From: Massariosphaeria phaeospora
Lineage: Eukaryota > Ascomycota > Dothideomycetes > Pleosporales
Direction of reading: 5' to 3'
Length of the DNA stretch: 64,000 bases
Assembly: GCA_011032825.1 (NCBI GenBank)
Contig: JAADJZ010000013.1
Span: 620,001-684,000 of the forward strand
Part shown: positions 11,307 to 22,015 of the stretch, piece after piece
How the letters are laid out: every line of letters starts with the position of its first letter
Position numbering within the stretch: position 1 is the stretch's first letter
Notes under the pieces: generated by a model
What the model saw: only the letters and a program-made list of their open reading frames with translations
Database searches by the model: none
What the model was told of the DNA's origin: nothing
Program-made: the position numbers and the translations under genes

Positions 11307-12879
11307 GCTAGCGGTTTAGCGGAAAAAGATGATCGGAGGGCGTGGAGGTACTAATAGATCTGCTATTACAGGCGTTATCAAAAGTTTCGGTCCGGAGCTC
11401 ACGCCGGCGATATAGAGCCAGGTTCACCTAGTTCGACAGATATCCGACTACATCATTTTCCCGTTCTAATGAACCTATCAAAGCAACGAGTGACAACAGC
11501 ATACTCAGCATAATGTAGGCTGCACACAATCAATTATCTAACTATGCAGGTACTGCCATCAACGAGAATAGTATTGGTGTGCACCTTCGTCCAATAATGG
11601 AACCCAATGTTTATTTAGCGAACATCCCCACAAACCGGGAGTACGCGTTCTCGATCTGGGGACTCGGATTACTACGTCTAGATCGGTGGTTTGCTACCCT
11701 CGCTCGGCCGTCCAAGTCGCGGAATATCTCTTTGGTCGTCCAAGGTTCTACCTCAGCTAGATAAGCGCTTGAGTTGCCGAACGCGAGATCCCCTAGATCT
11801 AACAGTAGGCCTTCACCCCCGTGCATTAATTCGTGTCCGCTAACACGCGCACCTTAACTACACCTCTACAACTTCAGAAATTTTTATAGTACATTACCCA
11901 GTATACTAGATGCAGTAAGGTTTTGTAAAGATAGAAGTAGTCTATCTAGCTACTGTCAGGAGCATTGCCTAAAGCTATCTTATATCGGACACGAATTAAT
12001 GCACGGGGGTGCCTTTCAAACAAAGCCACGTCACTTGTCTATACCCGAAGCTGCTGTTGCACTGGTTCCGAACCGGTACCGGGATTGCGGCGGGCCAAAA
12101 AACGATTGCTTTACTAATGGCAACGTGCTGATTGCTGATCGAGACGAGAAGGTCGACTAGCCTAGCACGAATACGGGTATTGCTAGGCCACGGGCTCCGC
12201 GCGGGGTAGTGCTCGGAACCGCTGCTTTTGCGCCTCGGGGAAGAAGTAAGAAGAGCGTTCGACAATGTTGTGGACGGAAGGACTCGTTCACAGTGACGTT
12301 GGTGGCTTGAGACAAGCCTATGCCATGGCGTTGCCGTATGTCTTATGCCGTTCAAGCCCGGTCTTGACAACGCTTGTGCGGTACCAAGAAACGCTTAACA
12401 CTTTTGAATCCTTGCCCCCGTCCTCCTCCGCGGGGAAAGATAGGATTATTGGTTGCGGAATTAAGCTCGAGCGGGGACGGGACTGGGTTGCGGGTGCATC
12501 ATGGGGTTGACCATGGATGCTTTTGGTTAGGATGTGCGGATCGCGGGCGGAACATGTGGTGGTTTAAAGAGAGGGAAGGCCCGGCGGATGGAGGTCGGGA
12601 TCAAAGTGCGGTTTGTTTCTTCTTTTATTTGCTTGCCGACTTTTGAAGCGCAAGGCTTATTGTCTACCTCATCTTTGAGCCAATTTGCGACGAATTTAGG
12701 CTCCAAGACACGAGCGCGCGGGACGTCCGGACTCCACACTGTCAAGCAGTGTCCCTACAGTGGCTAATTACTATCACGCCTCCTCCCCGGCTTCGTGCCG
12801 AGGTTTTGTCTCCACCGCAGAGAGAGACCACATTTCACCATAGACAAAATACATAGCCCGCCTGGGTCTCTTCTTCACA
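11307..12879. other. intergenic with MITE; otherwise no gene
   Basis: Spacer of 1.57 kb between the SulP and JEN1-like genes. The MITE at 11814-12011 is described separately. The rest is AT-rich up to about 12 kb and then GC-rich, with short, domainless open frames. The last 100 bp before 12880 form the promoter and leader of the JEN1-like gene. Confidence 0.55.
11814..12011. mobile_element. MITE with 26-bp perfect terminal inverted repeats
   Basis: Positions 11814-11839 and 11986-12011 are perfect inverted copies of a 26-bp sequence containing GTGCATTAATTCGTGTCCG. The 146-bp interior is AT-rich and has no coding capacity. The element is flanked on both sides by CCTT (11810-11813 and 12012-12015), which could be a 4-bp target duplication. 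Intact ends suggest fairly recent insertion compared with the decayed relatives at 344-398 and 63794-63886. I cannot assign the superfamily. Confidence 0.8.
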
Positions 12880-14546
12880 ATGGAAGAAAAATCCCAAATC
12901 GAACAGCGTCCGCGCCTCAATTCCAGCCAACCTACCGAAACCATGTCGGCCAGCCGCTACATCGCAACGCGGGTATCGTCCCTCAAACCCACCATGACCA
13001 GAGTGCAGAACCCTTTCACTCTTCTCGCGCTCCTGAACTACCAGCAGTGGATGTTTTTCCTCGTAGCGTTTTTCGCATGGTCGTGGGACGCGTTTGACTT
13101 TTTCACTGTTTCTCTCACAGTCGAAGAATTGGCTGAGACGTTCGGCAAGACCAAGACGGATATCACGTGGGGCATTACGCTCGTGCTGATGCTGCGGTCG
13201 GTTGGCGCGGTGGTGTTTGGGTTGGCGGCAGATCGCTGGGGCAGGAAGTGGCCGTTTGTGGTCAACAATATCTTGTTCATTATCTTGGAGTTGGCGACGG
13301 GGTTTTGTACGAGTTATAACAGCTTCTTGGGCGTTAGGGCGCTGTTCGGTATTGCGATGGGTGGATTGTATGGGAATGCTGCTGCGACGGGTGAGTATCT
13401 TTTTTCTTGGTTGGTATAATCGGAGTGCTGACTGGCTGGATAGCTCTTGAAGATTGCCCGGAGGAGGCCAGAGGTATTATCTCGGGGATGCTGCAACAGG
13501 GCTACGCTTTTGGGTACTTGCTTGCCACAGTGTTCGCGCGAGCGTTCGTGAATACGGTTGGACATGGCTGGAGACCGGTAAGTCATGGTCTGTATGTTAT
13601 TCGGAACTTGCTCTAATAGAATGACAGCTCTTTTGGTTTGGTGCAGGACCGCCCGTCCTTATCATCATCTTCCGTGTTTGCCTGCCCGAGACGCAGGCAT
13701 ATCTAGAGCGCGAGCGCATCCGCGAAGCGACTCCGAATGCGGCGAAGGTGTTCATGGAAGAAGGGAAGGTGGCGTTGAAGAAGCACTGGTTGCTTTTGAT
13801 CTACATGGTCCTGCTGATGGCTGGCTTTAATTTTATGGTCAGTATCTTCCGCATCAACAATTTTCTGCAGAAAACTGACTTTTCCGCAGTCTCACGGCTC
13901 CCAAGATCTCTACCCCACCATGCTCACCAACCAATACAACTTTTCCACCGATGCCGTCACCGTTACCCAAGTCGTCGCCAACCTCGGCGCCATGACCGGC
14001 GGCACCCTTATCGGCTACTGCTCGTCCATCTTCGGCCGCCGCTTCAGCATCATCTTCATCTGCATAATCGGCGGCGCGCTCCTCTACCCCTACACCTTCG
14101 TCGGCAGCCACAAGATCATCGCCGCCGCCTTCTTCGAGCAGTTCTGCGTGCAAGGCGCATGGGGCGTCATCCCCATCCACCTCATGGAGCTCTCGCCCAG
14201 TTCGTTCCGCACCTTCGTCGTCGGCACGTCGTATCAGCTCGGTAATCTCGTGTCGTCGGCGAGTTCGACGATCGAGGCGACGATCGGGGAGCGGTTTCCG
14301 CTGCCGCCGAAGGGCAGCGTTAAGAGGTATAAGTATGGGTTGGTGATTTGCATCTTTATGGGGTGTGTGTATGCGTATGTTATTGTGTTGACGTTGGTTG
14401 GGCCGGAGTATAGGGGGAGGGATTTCGATGTTGCGGCTGATGGGGATATGGCGGAGGCGACGGGGCATACGGGAGGGAAGTTTGTGGGAGAGGAGGATGT
14501 GGAGGTGGGGAGGCGTGAGGGTGATGAGGGTATTGGAAGGGTTTAA
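12880..14546 (+). CDS. JEN1: JEN1-like monocarboxylate/proton symporter (MFS)
   Basis: Four exons, 12880-13390, 13444-13577, 13628-13837 and 13890-14546, all with GT..AG introns of 50-53 nt and consistent phase; 503 residues. After a 50-residue hydrophilic start, membrane segments begin at WMFFLVAFFAWSWDAFDFFT, close to the start of yeast Jen1. The MFS loop DRWGRKWPF follows TM2-3. Across the third splice the sequence reads NFM-SHGSQDLYPTML, the NxxSHxSQDxxPT signature of the Jen1 lactate/pyruvate/acetate permeases, placed at TM7. The hydrophilic C-terminus is Glu/Gly-rich. The expected role is import of short carboxylic acids across the plasma membrane, usually glucose-repressed in fungi. 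The symbol is by family resemblance, and di- or tricarboxylate preference cannot be excluded. Confidence 0.9.
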
Positions 14547-15380
14547 AGAAACGAGAAGAGACGGAAGAATGAGGGGTGCAGCTACGGTGGAGGTAGAGCG
14601 ATTTAAAAAAGCGTTGGAGGACGATCCCTGAGCCGACCACGCATATGCCCTCTAGGATACTCAGGCTTGGGGAGAATGATAACTAGAAACATAATATATG
14701 AGACCTATCTCAGTTCCATGTGTAGGTAACGGGCCCGTACGGAGTACACTTACGTGCGTGACTGTGAGCGTGTGTCTAGTCAAGAGGCGAGGACGCTGGA
14801 GGTCTACCGCGGCCTCATACAGTCATGTCGACAGTTCTCCCAATGAGGCAGAAATATGTTGCAACGTTGAACGTACGAACGATACCAGCTGAGATGAGGC
14901 GGGCGGCTTAGATATTGCGATGGGTCTTACCGCTTTTGGTTAGAGACGGGCTAATATCGAGCCGCGCGGGACATCTTCCGTTGAGACCTTTCACAACCGC
15001 CACACCACTCAGCAGCTTTCCATCCAAGTTTGAGCGACGGGCTGAAAGGCAGTAAAATCCTAGGACGTAATGGCATGTTTCTGTGCAGACTGTCGCCCTC
15101 CGGCGCAATGCGGCAGGGCGTGTGGTGCCGACGGTTTTCCCGGCAGGGACAATTCACTACAGGAAGCCGTTGTAACTACTAGGAAAACATCAGCTCCACC
15201 GACGGACTTGGACAGTTCAGGTGGGAGGGAAAGTATAAAGAGAATGAGTAGTCGATGTATCTCAGGTATCTATCAGTTCATAGCTATCTACAGCATACAG
15301 TCTCCTAGAACTCTCCTAGTAACAACCTCTTTATCGTCTAATATAGATTAAACTTTCGTACGACAAAACAGCAATACAAG
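14547..15380. other. intergenic, no gene seen
   Basis: The 834-bp spacer holds short non-homologous open frames only. The 9-mer TACGGAGTA occurs at 14738-14746. The last 100 bp before 15381 are AT/CT-rich and probably form the leader of the next gene. Confidence 0.55.
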
Positions 15381-16237
15381 ATGTCTACTAAGCACACTAT
15401 CGCATTCTTTGGCGCAACAGGCGGCGTTGCATGTTCGTCACTCGCTTTAGCCTTGAAAGACGGGCACAAGTGCACAGCTCGTACGTCCCCCTGAAAATAC
15501 CATTCTCCAAACAGGCAAACTGACACCTTCTAGTTGCGCGGACTCCAGATAAACTCCACAAGATGCTCTCCGAACAATACCATGTCCCCACCAGCATCAT
15601 CGACTCTCTCCTCACCATCCACGCCGGCAACATCAAAGATCCCAACGACGTCGCCCGCCCCCTCATCTCACCACTCCAACCATCCGCTCTTGTCGACGTC
15701 ATCTACTACAGCGTAGGCGGCACCCCGAGTTTGCAAATATCCCTTACCCAACCTGTCACCCTCGACGACCCCACCATCTGCGCAACCGGCCTCCTATCCG
15801 TCTTCTCCGCACTCACCAACCTCCGCAACTCCGGCATCGCCGCCGCCCCCAACGGCCGCAAGCCCCTTCTCGTTACCATCAGCACCACAGGCATCACGTC
15901 AAAGAAGCGCGACGTGCCGCTTGTCCTGGGCCCTTTGTATCACTGGAGTTTATCCGTTCCACATCTTGACAAGAAGAAGATGGAGGCGCATATTTTCAAC
16001 GACAAGGGGGCTAATGTGCGGGACTTTGTGGTTGTGAGGCCGACGCTGCTGACGGATAATGAGCCGAAAGGGTTGGAGAGTATGAGGGTCGGGTGGGAGT
16101 GGGGGGTTCGGCAGGGACAGGAGCCGGGGCCGCAGTTAGGGTATGCAGTGGGGAGGCAGGATGTCGGGGGGTGGGCGTTTCGAAAGGCAATTGTGGAAGG
16201 AGGGTGGGAAGGCAAGTGTGTGACTTTGACTTATTAA
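15381..16237 (+). CDS. NAD(P)-binding (NmrA/SDR-like) protein
   Basis: Exon 1 (15381-15480) and exon 2 (15534-16237) join in phase across a GTACGT..TTCTAG intron; 267 residues. The N-terminus MSTKHTIAFFGATGGVACSS has the GxTGxxG-like Rossmann motif of atypical short-chain dehydrogenases and NmrA-like proteins, followed by CTALARTPDKL at the usual second strand. A conserved-looking block VVRPTLLTD occurs near residue 208. There is no clear YxxxK catalytic pair, so it may bind a dinucleotide without acting as a classical dehydrogenase. It is probably cytosolic, with no signal peptide or membrane segment. The substrate is unknown. Confidence 0.82.
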
Positions 16238-16554
16238 GGTGAAGAGGTTTTGTATTAATATCCTGATTTGGCTCGGTGTTTAGATATTTGTATACAGTGG
16301 TGATGGTATTCATAGACACATGATGGTGGTTTGCCTCATGTTTTAGATCTCCTATCAATAGCATCAAATTGATAGAATGCTTCTATCCAAGTTCATTCTG
16401 CTGCTCGGCTGGAAATATATCTGCTGCTTGCAGCCGGCCTGCTTAGCTAATCCCTTTCGAATCGTCCGAAACCTCGGCACCATCACGATTCTCAGCAACA
16501 CCCACCAACACCTACATCCGTGTGACGGATTGCTTCTCGGGATACCCAAATTAC
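16238..16554. other. intergenic, no gene seen
   Basis: Short same-direction spacer of 317 bp. The AT-rich first part is probably the 3' end of the upstream transcript. The open frame of the F-box gene extends slightly upstream, but without an ATG. Confidence 0.5.
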
Positions 16555-17514
16555 ATGCGCAAAAAAATGCCAGCCACCCACAAACCGGCGCCACAAGCCC
16601 CCTCCCTACCCCCCGAACTCTGGATCCGCATCCTCTCGTACCACACCGACCTCACCCACCTCTGGACCACCTGCCGCTGCGTCTCCCCCACCTTCCGCGC
16701 CTACACGGAGCAAGTCTTCGCCGAATACGTGCTCCGCGACACGCACATCGACTGGCACCTCGAGAAGTACAACCTCGGCGGACGCAGCAAACGGCCGGAA
16801 GTGCCCGTCTCGTACTCGCATTTCTCCCGCGACAACCACAAGACGACCGTGTATTTCAGGGATAAGCGCAAAAAGGGAGATATTGGGCGGAAAGCAGAGT
16901 TTGAGCGCGTGGTGCGGCGCTGGGAAGAGCAGGTGCGGTCTAGTACCCCGCACATGCCCAACTACACCGTGCGGATCGCGGGCGTGGTGAATGATACAGA
17001 GTTGCCTGGACTCAGTGTTGATGCTGAGCAGCGCGAGATTGGGTTCGAGTGGCGCGGCATGTTCGGCCTGTTTTTCCGCGAGCAGGCGCGGCTGCGGCAG
17101 TTGAAAGAGCAGTGGCACGTCGACACGGCGAAGAAAATCCAGGCGAACAACGTGCGTATCGCGAAGGGCGCGAAACTGCTCCCGTCAGACTACCCGCAGC
17201 TGTACGCTGTGGCTGAGATTGAGCTGCGCAGACGGATTCGTAGGGCGAGGCTTAGAGAGCGGTATCAGGGGCAGGAGGAGTTGGTATGGGCTGTTGGCGC
17301 GTTGGAGAGTTTGGAGAGTCACGGCGGGGCAGCCGGGGGCGGGAAGGCCTTTAGGTTGCTGCCGGACAGTGGTATACCTGGGGCGGGGGTGGGCGAGAGG
17401 TGGTTTGGAAGTGTGCATTTGGTGCAGGGATTGTATTTGGATGAGTGGAGCTGTATGCACCGGATTGATACTAAGGCTGAGCATTTGAGGGATGGGGATG
17501 GAGAAGGGAGGTGA
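16555..17514 (+). CDS. F-box-like protein
   Basis: Single exon, 319 residues from the ATG at 16555. The next ATG, at 16567, has A at -3 and may be the true start. An F-box-like motif lies near residues 17-50: LPPELWIRILSYHTDLTHLW, then RCVSPTFRAYTEQVF, with the leading LPPE and a Cys/Val block as in fungal F-boxes. F-box proteins usually link substrates to SCF ubiquitin ligases through Skp1. The remainder is charged (RKAEFERVVRRWEEQV; ELRRRIRRARLRERYQ) and shows no leucine-rich repeats or WD repeats. It may belong to the large group of fungal F-box proteins of unknown target. Confidence 0.72.
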   Translation: MRKKMPATHKPAPQAPSLPPELWIRILSYHTDLTHLWTTCRCVSPTFRAYTEQVFAEYVLRDTHIDWHLEKYNLGGRSKRPEVPVSYSHFSRDNHKTTVYFRDKRKKGDIGRKAEFERVVRRWEEQVRSSTPHMPNYTVRIAGVVNDTELPGLSVDAEQREIGFEWRGMFGLFFREQARLRQLKEQWHVDTAKKIQANNVRIAKGAKLLPSDYPQLYAVAEIELRRRIRRARLRERYQGQEELVWAVGALESLESHGGAAGGGKAFRLLPDSGIPGAGVGERWFGSVHLVQGLYLDEWSCMHRIDTKAEHLRDGDGEGR

Positions 17515-18749
17515 TGCATGGTGGCAAGATGCCTGGTGCCTCAAAAAAGGTCATACGAGATCACGCTAGGAAGAAGGAGAGGTCAGTCCAGCATTTGAGA
17601 AGAGTGGCATTGCCATTGAAGCGAGGACCTGCGGGCCAAGATTGCTACGCCGAAGTCGACGGGACGCCCTTGAGAAGCGCCGACAAAGCGGACGCCTATT
17701 CATCTAACTGCAGATGGTACTGGGGGTATGCACGAAGCGCGTAAACTAACCAACGAGTTATACTCCGTACATAGGCACAAGTCCAAGTGATCACACGCCA
17801 GCCGGCGACAAGCCTTGCGTCAAGACGGTGTTGGAGCCTCTCCAAAATACTTCCAGAAAGGCTGAACTCCAGGGGGCTCCAGCCCTGCGCGCTATCCCCG
17901 TTTCAACTATGGCGGTTTCGGCTCGTGAGCACGGCCTTTGAAGATCAAATCACCACCAAGATGGAGGCGCGGACCAACACTCTCCCGCGAAAAGCTGTCC
18001 GTAAATCGATCTGCCCCGTTTTCTGCGGCATGCTAAAAACGACCCACCCCAGCGCTAAATCTGACCCATCGTGTATCAATACGCTAGATCATCTCCCTGC
18101 GTATCTCCGCTTTTGTACGGAGTATTAAAAGTAATGTAAGGCCTTGCTGCTGTTGCTCCTGTTGCTGCTGTTACTACTGTCGCTCCTGTTACTACTACTT
18201 CCTGCTGTCGCTGCTATTGCTACTACCTAGCTACTAGTGTACGCAGCTAACAAATATATCTAGGACCTCACCTCTACCTCTAATAGCAACATTAGCAGCA
18301 GCAGCACCAACAGTAAGGACTTACATTACTTTAAATACAAAAGCGGAGATACCGGCAGAGAGATAGTCCGGCGTATTATCAGGGGCAGGGTGGGTCGTTT
18401 TTAGCACGCCGCCGTTTTCTCCGTATAATGCCCAATTCGGACTCTACTCGCCCCACATCGGCTAACCTCCGTAGTTTCTTCAGGAGCTTCAATGCTCATG
18501 GAAATTAAGGCGTGACCCGTCAACACTGGGGGCGGTGTTTAGTGCTGGGCCACCCGTCGCTGGGACCCGAGATTCGAGATGCGCTGCGCTTATGATAATG
18601 CGCCTTCCGCCCACCTTTGCAGGTCTCTGTGCTTACTGTAACCTCAGGTGGCCGTCTAGTGTTCGATTCTTCGTACCTCTTCGGTGCGCTTGCGACACCC
18701 TCGAATCTCGACTCATTTTATCACTTCGACCGCCGGTAGTGAGGTGACT
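17515..18749. other. intergenic with foldback element
   Basis: The 1.2-kb spacer is mostly occupied by the inverted-repeat element at 18025-18412, listed separately. The word TACTCCGTA occurs at 17761-17769, and its reverse complement at 18116-18124 inside the element. The last 300 bp precede the membrane-protein gene and show no strong signal. I see no gene. Confidence 0.55.
18025..18412. mobile_element. foldback, Mutator-like non-autonomous element
   Basis: Long inverted arms face each other. GCTAAAAACGACCCACCC at 18032-18049 is repeated inverted at 18388-18405, TATCTCCGCTTTTGTA at 18102-18117 inverted at 18336-18351, and AAAGTAATGTAAG at 18128-18140 inverted at 18320-18332. The ends read GCGGC[A/G]TGC on each side. 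The element is flanked by the same CGTTTTCT (18017-18024 and 18413-18420), or CCGTTTTCT if the boundary is shifted by one. An 8-9 bp duplication with inverted ends around 90-115 bp fits Mutator-like elements best. hAT elements also make 8-bp duplications but usually have short ends. The centre (18141-18319) is an imperfect trinucleotide tract of CTG/CTA type. No transposase is encoded. Confidence 0.75.
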
Positions 18750-20977
18750 ATGGGCGTGAACAACATCTTCAACGGTTTCTGGACCAACTGGGGTGAGATG
18801 CTTTGCGAACCAAGCCTGACGTCTTGCTGACTTGCCTTTGCAGAGGATGGCAAAACGAAAGGTGCTACACTGACGTTACCGCGGAGCGGGGGCGCGGTCC
18901 TCGTGGCTTTTCTTGCTTTATACGTTCAGTTCTCTGGCATGTGCTTCTGGAGAATGGTTTGTTTCGTCACGCATCAGACGCGATCGACCCAGGACGCCCG
19001 TGATGGACTCTTTCACCAACAGCAAATCATCTTGCGAAACGCGGCGACTGCCCCGATGGCGCTTTGGGGCTTCATACTTTCAACAATGTCCTGGAGGAGC
19101 AAAGTGCCTTATGCTTTCCGGAAGGCGCTTCCAATGCTTCTTCTGACCCTTACCCATATAGCCTTTTTCGCAGCAGCTGGTTTGCTCTCGTCCCTAGTCA
19201 CGCAACAAAGCAACGGTCAGGCCATATGGCGACCTGGAAGATGTGGTTTCTCCAAAGAACTCCCCAATGTCCGCTCGCTGGAGTCTGGAAACCTGGACGA
19301 AGAGAGGTTTCGCGTTTTCACCACCGAGGTGTTACTTGCCAGGGTGACGCTTTCCAAGAGCACCGACTACGTTCGCACATGCTACAACGACGACACGAAT
19401 GGCCGTACTGCGGCCTGCAATGTTTATGTTCAGCCTCATCTTGTCGGCATAGGTGCATCCGTTGTCGAAAATGCGACATGTCCATTCGGATCGAATGCTT
19501 GTATAACCCCTACCGCCGTCCGACACGATTCTGGATATCTGCATTCAGGCTCTGACCTCGGTATCAATTTCCCTGAACAGGACTCCCTTACTATGCGACG
19601 AGTAACTCAATGTGCTCCGATACGCGTGGATAATTACGCGACAGACTGGGTACGCGATATTCCTGAGGCATTGGTAGGGGGCAGCAATACTTCAGTGAAG
19701 TTCTATGAGTTCGGGAAAAGTTCCGAGGGATGTGATGCAGCGAAAAAGGCAAACCAGACAGCCGATACCACATTCTGCGTTTCCGACTACCAGAAAGAGA
19801 CCTACCGGAGGGCGTACACGGTGCGGTAAGGCAAAGTCTGATTCTTGTGCAAACCATTATCTAATGTTCAGGCAGCTCGAATACGGTCTACCAGAACAAC
19901 CAGGAGGTAAGCGACTTCGTACCAGTCCCGGATTTCCAAGTTGCAAACGCCGATGTCACACTCATGTCGATTTTCAACAAAGCCGTGTATGCCGGAAACA
20001 ACAGCGACGCGCTCTTCAAAGCCGAGACGCCAGTTCCCAACCGCCCAGAAGGATTCCCAGCACGATTCACGGCATCCAACGATCTAGCTGTCCTCGGATG
20101 CACCGAACAATACGAGTTCTGCAATGCCGGCACGCAGAAATGCACCGGCCTCGCAGGCGTCTACGCCATCAAAGCCGCCCTCGACTCCAACGTGCTCGGC
20201 CTCAATCCGCGTCAAAACGCCACCTCCAATCTGATGTGGAAAGGCACATGGGCCATGGCGCTCCAATGGGCCGCCGAAATCCTCAGCGACGACCTGCTCC
20301 TCGCGCGCGACTGGGTCTTCACCACGCAATCGACGCAATCCTCCGCACTGCCCGACAACCAATGGCAACTCGAAGCCGCAAACCTGCACAACCTCTCGCT
20401 CGCGACCTTCCAGCGCCGCATCAACGACTACGCCTCGCCCGAATCCTTCCAGATCCGGCCCGACGCCAACTCGCTCGACGACATCCAGCCCGAGACCGAC
20501 CGGTACATGCGCGCCCTCTGCGGCGCGCAGAAAATCCGCAGCAACGACCACTACTCCGTCTCCGTGCTCGGCATGCTGATCATCCTGTGCGTCGGCTCCG
20601 CCATCATCCTGCTCGACCTGTCGCTCGAACACATCTTCTTCTTCCGCACCGTCGGCTTCGCCCCGCTGTCTAAAAAGCACGATTGGGAGAACACGGGCGT
20701 GCTGCAGCTGCACCGCCTGGTGCTAGAGACGCGCGGCGTTGGGCCCTGGGGCGGCGACCCCGCGAACCCGGTGCTGGAGGATCAACACCGCAAGTTCGAG
20801 GGCGGGGTGGCATTGAAGCAGGGGTGGGGGTCGGGGTCGGGGTATGCGGCGTCAGGAAGGGAGATGATGGAGAGTCAGGGGAGTGGCGGGACGGCGTATC
20901 AGGGTGGGGTGCAGTATAGCGCTGTGCCGAATCCGCAGGTGCAGGGCGAGACGCATCTTTTTTGGGACAAGAAGTAG
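18750..20977 (+). CDS. fungal multi-pass membrane protein, function unknown
   Basis: Three exons, 18750-18792, 18844-19825 and 19876-20977, in consistent phase; 708 residues. The third exon uses the second of two nearby AG sites (CAGGCAG), because only that keeps the frame. Membrane segments are visible at about residues 25-50 (GGAVLVAFLALYVQFSGM), at about 100-130 (ALPMLLLTLTHIAFFAAAGL) and near 595-620 (SVLGMLIILCVGSAIILLDL). The long region between the last two has many cysteines (e.g. NATCPFGSNACITP, CTEQYEFCNAGTQKC) and several N-x-S/T sites, so it probably faces the outside or a lumen. The C-terminus is Gly/Ser-rich and hydrophilic. I recognise no family. Similar architectures are common among uncharacterised ascomycete proteins. 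Confidence 0.75.
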
Positions 20978-22015
20978 GGGTGCGTGGAGAAAAGGGGGCT
21001 CTGATGGGGCGAGGAGCGGTGAGCGCAATGCCGGTCGTTTGGAAGTGAAACTGCTGTGTCGTTTTAGCGTTGCATGTTCTGTATACCACCAACAAATATA
21101 TAAAGTTTAACTATACTATACCTAACCCCAAATAGCTATTATGGGAAGCGGCTCCCCAGCTAGCCTGGACCCTTTTACCCGCGCATCGATGGAACGCCCA
21201 GACGTTTGCCTGCTCGTATGCTTGCTCTCTGAACAGTGTTCGTTCTTATCCTCTATATACACAACACTGTATGCATGCTCACACTATTTCCATGTCCTCT
21301 CTACACAAGCATCTCATTCTTATTCTTATTCACACACTGTGTCCACATTCTCTACCCCCTCCATATTCCCCTTCTTTACAACCCTACAACCCCTCACTCT
21401 TTACCACACCCATACTATGCGCAACTCCATTCACGACAGTTATCCAGCATGCTAGATACAATACAATACATGCTCACTCATCATCCTGTTCACTTACCCA
21501 CTTACCCACCCGCCCCTATCCTATCCCAAAGAGGAAAGACACATCACACTACTACGTACTTCGCAGACCTAACAGAAATATCTAGGAACTGAACTGAACT
21601 ATTGCTGATACTCGACTAAGAAGCAAGCTGGTAGGATGCTAGAAGAATAGCATGTCTGTATGCACGAATTGTACGTGCGTGCGTGAGTTAATTATAGTAA
21701 ACATCAAGTAACAAGATCGAAGATAAGCATCTAGATGTAGCTAGGGCGTTGCAACGTATGTGTTCCAACAGACATGGTACCTACTACCTAATGACGTATG
21801 CCTCCAACGATCTCGCTGTCAGTAAATATGTAAACTGTGCATACATACCCAGAGGAGAGCGACTTTTCGGAATTTGACTTGCAGCACTTTTGCGCGCTAT
21901 CGGTATGGATGGGATGGATGGCTAGATAGACAGGGGGAAAGAACATTGACATGTGGAACGAAAAGCGTAAGAAATTGCAACCGGTATTCTCATATATAAC
22001 ACCCACACAAATGCA
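20978..22015. other. intergenic between convergent genes, no gene seen
   Basis: The 1.04-kb spacer separates the 3' ends of the membrane-protein and BMS1 genes. Positions 21240-21540 are strongly pyrimidine-rich on the plus strand, giving overlapping open frames without domain content. It probably contains both 3' untranslated regions. Confidence 0.55.

Noticed and set aside
13854..14468. 204-codon minus-strand open frame opposite the JEN1-like gene
   Set aside because: Antisense shadow of the fourth exon. It is rich in Arg/Asp/Gly/Ala and has no domain.
6353..16237. Secondary-metabolite gene cluster (P450, transporters, NAD(P)-binding protein)
   Set aside because: No synthase backbone gene or pathway regulator is present. 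The transporters belong to SulP and JEN1 families, which serve primary metabolism.
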